Source: Streptosporangiales bacterium
Lineage (GTDB): Bacteria > Actinomycetota > Actinomycetes > Streptosporangiales > WHST01
DNA: 53,286 nucleotides
Assembly (NCBI GenBank): GCA_009379955.1
Contig: WHST01000035.1
Span: 1-53,286, forward strand
Reading direction: 5' to 3'
Of the stretch, positions 51,413 to 53,286 are shown piece by piece. Within the stretch, counting starts at the first letter, position 1, and each line of letters starts with the position of its first letter. The notes below the pieces were generated by a model that was not told the DNA's origin, searched no databases, and saw only the letters and a program-made list of their open reading frames with translations. Both the position numbers and the translations under genes were made by a program.

Positions 51413-53286
51413 TCGTCGCGGGGATGCGGCTCCTGCTGCAGGGACTGCGCGGTCAGCGGGCGTCGCTCGCCTGGCTGGTGTTCTGGTCCCTGGTCGAGGC
51501 GGTCCCCGCGCTGCTGACGGGCAAGTTCCTCGCCCTCGCGCTCGACGACGGGTTCCTCGTCGGCCGGCCCGTCACCGGCGTCACCTGGCTCGGTGCGCTG
51601 CTCGCCACGATGGCCGTCGCCGCGGTCGGGACGGCGATGGTCTACCCGCGGCTCGCGGCCGTGGTCGAGCCGCTGCGCGACGCACTGGTCAGGCAGGTCG
51701 TCGACGCGAGCCTGCACACCGACGGCCACGAGGCCAACCCCGCGGCCGTCTCGCGACTGACCGGGCAGGTCGAGACGACACGTCGCCTGGTCTCGGCGCT
51801 GCTGCGTACGGCACGGCAGTTCGGCCTCGCCCTGGTCGCGACCATCATCGGTGTCACCGTGCTCGCGCCCGCGCTGCTCCTGGTCGTGGCGCCGCCGCTC
51901 GTCGTCTCGCTCGCCATCTTCGTGGTCATGCTGCCGCGCCTGGTCGACCGGCACCGCGACGTCGTCCTCGCCGACGAGGCGGTGGCGCGCGACACCACGA
52001 ACGTCCTGCAGGGCCTGCGCGACGTGCTCGCGTGCCAGGCGTCGCGACGGGCCCGTACGGACGTCGGGGCGTCCATCGACCGGCAGGCGTCGGCGAGCCG
52101 CGCGCTCGCGCGGACGTCGTCCATGCGCATCATCGTGGTCGCCGTCGGCGTCCAGCTGCCCCTCGTCGCACTCATCGCGTCCGGACCGTTCCTCGTCCGC
52201 AACGGCTGGGTGACGCCGGGCGGCCTCGTCGCCGCCGCGGGCTACCTCACCGTGACCCTGGCGCCCGCCATGCAGGCGCTCGTCCAGGTCGCGGGCGCGT
52301 GGGGGCTGCAGCTCGCGGTCGTGCTCGCACGCCTCGCCGAGACCGTGCGGCGTCCCGACCTCGCGCCCGACGTCCGTGCCACCACCGTCGGCCGGGGCCA
52401 CCGCTCGCCCTCCAGCCACACCATCGTGGCGCGCGGGCTGACGTTCGCGTACGGACCCGACGCCGAGCCGCTCATCGCCGGGCTCGACCTGACGATCCGC
52501 GGCGAGGAGCACCTCGCCGTCGTCGGGCCGAGCGGCATCGGCAAGTCCACGCTCGCGGACCTGTTGTCCGGGCTGCTGCCGCCGCAGGAGGGCACCGTCC
52601 ACCTCGGTGGCGTCGACCTCACGGCCTGGGACCCCGCGGCGCTGCGGCACACCGTCGCGCTGATCCCGCAGGAGGCGTACGTCTTCCGCGGCACGCTGCG
52701 CGAGAACGTCGCCTACCTCGCTCCCGACGTCCCCGACTGGCGGCTCGGCCAGATCGCCGACGAGCTCGGCGCCGACGGGCTGGTGCGCCGCATCGGCGGC
52801 TGGGACGCCCTGACCCGACCGGCCGACCTCGGCACCGGCGAGCGCCAGCTCGTCGCACTCGTCCGCGCGTACGCGAGCCACGCCGCCGTCGTGGTGCTGG
52901 ACGAGGCGACCTGCCACCTCGACCCGGCCGCCGAGGAGCGCGTGGAACGCGCCTTCGCCCGCCGGCCGGGCACGCTGATCGTGATCGCGCACCGGATCAG
53001 CTCCGCGATGCGCGCCGACCGCATCCTCGTCCTCGACGGCGACGCCGTGCAGTCCGGCAGCCACGACGACCTGCTCACCAGATCCCCGCTCTACAAGGAA
53101 CTGGTCGGCTACTGGGGCGCCCCGGCGGAGACCCCGACCCCTCCCCTGCTGATCACGTTAACCTCGATTGTTCACGTGGGGTGGTGGTGTGGCCGTGGTG
53201 GGGTGTTGTGGGGTGTGGTTGAGGTGTTTGCGGGGTGGGGGGTAGGGCGGTGGCCCGGTTGTCGCCTGGGGTGGGCGCCGGTTCCA
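51409..53286 (+). CDS. ABC exporter half-transporter 2 (LanT-type), 3' end open at window edge
   Basis: The GTG at 51409 overlaps the stop of the first exporter (GTGA), making a coupled heterodimer. The protein has a membrane domain (WLVFWSLVEAVPALL, LVATIIGVTVLAPALLLVV) and an ATPase with Walker A GPSGIGKS and Walker B VVVLDEATCHLD. The signature LGTGERQLVALVRA is degenerate (LGTGE for LSGGQ), which suggests one weakened ATPase site. The family-like end is near YKELVGYWGAP. The frame then stays open without a stop to 53286 through GT-rich sequence. The last ~40 codons are probably not native protein. Confidence 0.85.
   Translation, partial: MIVAGMRLLLQGLRGQRASLAWLVFWSLVEAVPALLTGKFLALALDDGFLVGRPVTGVTWLGALLATMAVAAVGTAMVYPRLAAVVEPLRDALVRQVVDASLHTDGHEANPAAVSRLTGQVETTRRLVSALLRTARQFGLALVATIIGVTVLAPALLLVVAPPLVVSLAIFVVMLPRLVDRHRDVVLADEAVARDTTNVLQGLRDVLACQASRRARTDVGASIDRQASASRALARTSSMRIIVVAVGVQLPLVALIASGPFLVRNGWVTPGGLVAAAGYLTVTLAPAMQALVQVAGAWGLQLAVVLARLAETVRRPDLAPDVRATTVGRGHRSPSSHTIVARGLTFAYGPDAEPLIAGLDLTIRGEEHLAVVGPSGIGKSTLADLLSGLLPPQEGTVHLGGVDLTAWDPAALRHTVALIPQEAYVFRGTLRENVAYLAPDVPDWRLGQIADELGADGLVRRIGGWDALTRPADLGTGERQLVALVRAYASHAAVVVLDEATCHLDPAAEERVERAFARRPGTLIVIAHRISSAMRADRILVLDGDAVQSGSHDDLLTRSPLYKELVGYWGAPAETPTPPLLITLTSIVHVGWWCGRGGVLWGVVEVFAGWGVGRWPGCRLGWAPVP
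53158..53286 (-). other. partial low-GC3 minus-strand frame at right edge
   Basis: The minus strand is open from the window edge to TAA at 53158-53160, encoding a Pro/His/Thr-rich C-terminus (YPPPRKHLNHTPQHPTTATP). The base composition here differs sharply from the exporter gene. It could be the tail of a convergent gene or of a mobile element. Too little is visible to assign it. Confidence 0.3.

Noticed and set aside
1-53286. tRNA, rRNA or CRISPR loci
   Set aside because: I saw no cloverleaf-like clusters, rRNA signatures or spaced repeats on either strand.

Overview
This window is very GC-rich, gene-dense chromosomal DNA from an actinomycete. Reading frames are strongly biased to G/C at third positions, GTG starts are common, and many genes are joined by ATGA or GTGA overlaps. 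A TANNNT -10 box sits 6-8 nt before the start codon of about a dozen genes, the leaderless arrangement typical of Actinomycetota. The order pepA - (insertion) - lpdA - sucB - (insertion) - lipB - lipA - DUF4191 membrane protein follows the lipoate/2-oxoacid dehydrogenase neighbourhood of Streptomyces and Mycobacterium, with accessory genes inserted. The genus cannot be named from the sequence alone.

Layout. 1-138: the N-terminal end of an IS701-type transposase runs off the left edge. 152-9815: mainly catabolic genes: a methyltransferase coupled to a large FAD/Fe-S dehydrogenase, an APC permease divergent from an Lrp/AsnC regulator, a DUF222/HNH endonuclease, a second methyltransferase, and an esterase coupled to a nitrilase. 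10050-14665: a glutathione-independent-type formaldehyde dehydrogenase, an aldo/keto reductase, a small conserved protein, and a secreted pair resembling Streptomyces SCO2321/SCO2322. 14449-18841: an ArsR-like regulator and MFS exporter operon led by a 53-codon gene and a long palindromic operator candidate, then gcvT and a frameshifted DUF1963 gene. 18838-23814: a carbohydrate ABC operon (binding lipoprotein, two permeases, GH13 glucosidase). 24054-25559: pepA. 25926-31071: a short conserved protein and two tandem paralogues of over 800 residues with CdiI-like N-terminal repeats. 31110-35050: a MogA/MoaB-like protein, lpdA and sucB. 35055-42032: a LarA-like protein, a pseudokinase-like membrane protein, an oxidoreductase, a HAD phosphatase and a GH35 beta-galactosidase. 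42080-44547: lipB, a possible 37-codon leaderless ORF, lipA and a DUF4191 protein.

The most notable system is at the right end (about 44,560 to the edge): a compact class IV-type lanthipeptide cluster. It encodes a three-domain LanL synthetase, an S9 prolyl-oligopeptidase-like protease, a 55-residue precursor too short for ordinary ORF calling, two tandem hairpins, and two half-size ABC exporters. LanL would dehydrate Ser/Thr and close rings onto the four Cys of the core. The protease is placed to cut the leader, which holds the precursor's only proline, and the exporters would carry the product out. The second exporter frame has no stop before the window ends, and base composition changes abruptly near 53,160.
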